DNA of 64,000 nucleotides from Flavobacterium hankyongi (lineage in GTDB: Bacteria > Bacteroidota > Bacteroidia > Flavobacteriales > Flavobacteriaceae): NCBI RefSeq assembly GCF_036840915.1, contig NZ_CP085725.1:434001-498000 (forward strand), written 5' to 3'. The notes beneath the pieces were generated by a model. It was not told the origin of the DNA and did no database searches. It saw only the letters and a program-made list of their open reading frames with translations. Of the stretch, positions 62,955 through 64,000 are shown one piece after another. The translations under genes and the position numbers were made by a program. The stretch's first letter is position 1. Every line of letters starts with the position of its first letter.

Positions 62955-63883
62955 GGAGTATAATACACTCCAAAAACATAATCTCCATTTGGGTTTGGAC
63001 TATAATACTGAAAACCTTTCCTAAAAGTTGTTTTGTATAATGAAATAGTATGTTTGTATTGATTTGGCACAGAAGTAGTTTCGGTTACAACTCTGATGAT
63101 ACCGCTTACACTATTAACACCACTATCAGCAATCCATTCTTCAGTTAGAGTAGGGGAAGAAGGTGTAATAGCACTGCAAAAGAAGTTTTCGTTTAACCCG
63201 CCATTATAAACTCTGTAAACAACTTTGTTTGTAGTTGTATTTATTAATACTTCTCTTGGGCTTCCGGGTGTTGTTACGATATTGGGAAATAAAGTTGATT
63301 TATTAACGTCAAATAATAATACATTGTTTCCATTGTATTTGAAAATTAAATTATTTCCTGGACAATTTTTCGTTAGCGCTAAAGTGTAATCAAAATCTAA
63401 ATCAATGACATCAGTTCTGTAACTTCCATAAAAATAAGATTCATAAACAACCTGTTTGTCAGAAGCTTGAAAGGTAACATTTTTGAAAGTAATGTTATGG
63501 TTGTAGGCAACAATAGTAGTTCCATTAAGTATTTCTGTACTAATAATTTCTATAGATCCTCCTATGGCATTCCATTCATCAATAACTTGTAAAGTGGGAG
63601 TGTTACAAATATTTGATGTAGATGTAGTACTAGCAAATTTTCTATACATTATTGAATTCCCTGACCCAATAGTGTAAGTTTGTGTTTGTTCTTTGTTGGA
63701 AAAATAATCTTCAGGAGCATTAAACATTAAAGCTTCTTTATCATTTATTTTATATAAAACATTTGAATTTGAACATTTCTGGATTGTTTCATTTTCGAAA
63801 TTAAATGTATCTTCAATGATGTCTCCATCATCACAAGAAGTTAAAATCATTAAACTAAATAAAAGTGTCCAAAAATATTTCAT
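62951..63883 (-). CDS. lipoprotein with two homologous halves
   Basis: 310 residues with a lipoprotein signal (LTSC, Cys17). The two halves share a pattern: CSNSNVLYKINDKEALMFNA with CPGNNLIFKYNGNNVLLFDV, then CNTPTLQVIDEWNAIGGSIE with SPTLTEEWIADSGVNSVSG, and YNHNITFKNVTF with YKHTISLYKTTF. Thus an internal duplication of about 140 residues. The mature protein is beta-rich and secreted or surface-anchored. No family recognised. It overlaps the Smr gene tail-to-tail by 4 nt. Confidence 0.75.
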   Translation of the reverse strand: MKYFWTLLFSLMILTSCDDGDIIEDTFNFENETIQKCSNSNVLYKINDKEALMFNAPEDYFSNKEQTQTYTIGSGNSIMYRKFASTTSTSNICNTPTLQVIDEWNAIGGSIEIISTEILNGTTIVAYNHNITFKNVTFQASDKQVVYESYFYGSYRTDVIDLDFDYTLALTKNCPGNNLIFKYNGNNVLLFDVNKSTLFPNIVTTPGSPREVLINTTTNKVVYRVYNGGLNENFFCSAITPSSPTLTEEWIADSGVNSVSGIIRVVTETTSVPNQYKHTISLYKTTFRKGFQYYSPNPNGDYVFGVYYTP

Positions 63884-63974
63884 GTTTCAAAATTTTAAAC
63901 AAAAATACTATTTGTTCTTAATAATTGAAGCGATTTTAAAAATTACTTTTATTAGATTGTAAAACTTTCACTAC

Positions 63975-63992
63975 AACGTTTTCGTTAATAAC
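63975..63992. repeat. second copy of the palindrome half-site
   Basis: AACGTTTTCGTTAATAAC is the reverse complement of the 17 nt at 12353-12369 plus one base. It lies at the right edge of the window, where its neighbours cannot be seen. Confidence 0.4.
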
Positions 63993-64000
63993 TTATTTTT

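Noticed and set aside
1..64000. tRNA, rRNA or prophage genes
   Set aside because: No cloverleaf, no rRNA motif and no phage structural or integrase gene was recognised on either strand.

Overview
The window is AT-rich bacterial chromosome from a member of the Bacteroidota, most likely Flavobacterium or a close relative. The evidence is type IX secretion (T9SS) C-terminal sorting domains, promoters of the Bacteroidota type (TTG, about 20 nt, TAnnTTTG), many SPII lipoproteins, a TonB-dependent receptor, and gene families typical of Flavobacteriaceae (DUF6048, DUF6095, DUF6146, DUF6452, DUF6787). No rRNA, tRNA, CRISPR array or intact insertion sequence was seen.

Layout. 1-3.1 kb: 3'-truncated GAF-domain protein and a TIGR02757 protein. 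3.2-6.7 kb: a metal module with a small Cys protein, an MbnP-like lipoprotein, an MbnH-like di-heme peroxidase and a beta-barrel-like protein. 6.8-15.2 kb: housekeeping genes (LolD-like ATPase, MsrA, DUF proteins, D-3-phosphoglycerate dehydrogenase and SerC for serine synthesis, LuxC-like acyl-CoA reductase, ferredoxin). 15.2-16.1 kb: a graveyard with a REP-like palindrome, a dead REP-associated (Y1/IS200-type) transposase and an HTH-regulator remnant. 16.1-24.2 kb: a 2409-residue SpvB/FG-GAP/RHS protein with a variable C-terminal tip, a small membrane protein behind it (candidate immunity protein) and a T9SS-sorted YD-repeat stub in front. 24.3-31.6 kb: ychF, a nonsense-mutated TIGR02117 gene, an FG-GAP T9SS protein, a duplicated ychF tail, an FMN reductase and a TonB receptor. 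31.8-36.4 kb: topoisomerase IV parE-parC with heptamer tandem repeats between them.

36.4-41.4 kb is the most coherent accessory system, a copper-handling cluster: Cys-rich exported protein, HMA-DUF3347 lipoprotein, a one-component regulator that joins an HMA-like CXXC domain to an AraC HTH, an HMA-MauE membrane protein, and a multicopper oxidase that appears fused to a CopB-like outer-membrane barrel. Together these suggest periplasmic copper sensing, binding and oxidation. With the MbnP/MbnH module the window has two separate copper-related loci.

41.4-64 kb is mainly core genome: TerC, a SIMPL-like protein, two coupled unknown genes, the murQ operon, a ZIP transporter, RNA methyltransferases (RlmL-like and RlmD), a DUF1697 protein, an M57-type metalloprotease, a PhoX-like beta-propeller lipoprotein paired with a large di-heme peroxidase, ornithine aminotransferase, an Smr-domain protein and an internally duplicated lipoprotein. 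Intergenic stretches over 300 nt are described as features; the 280 nt at 59177-59456 show nothing recognisable. Dispersed palindromes occur at 11092, 45453 and (decayed) 51726, and the loop of the 15242 palindrome seems to have entered the coding sequence of a methyltransferase at 48371.
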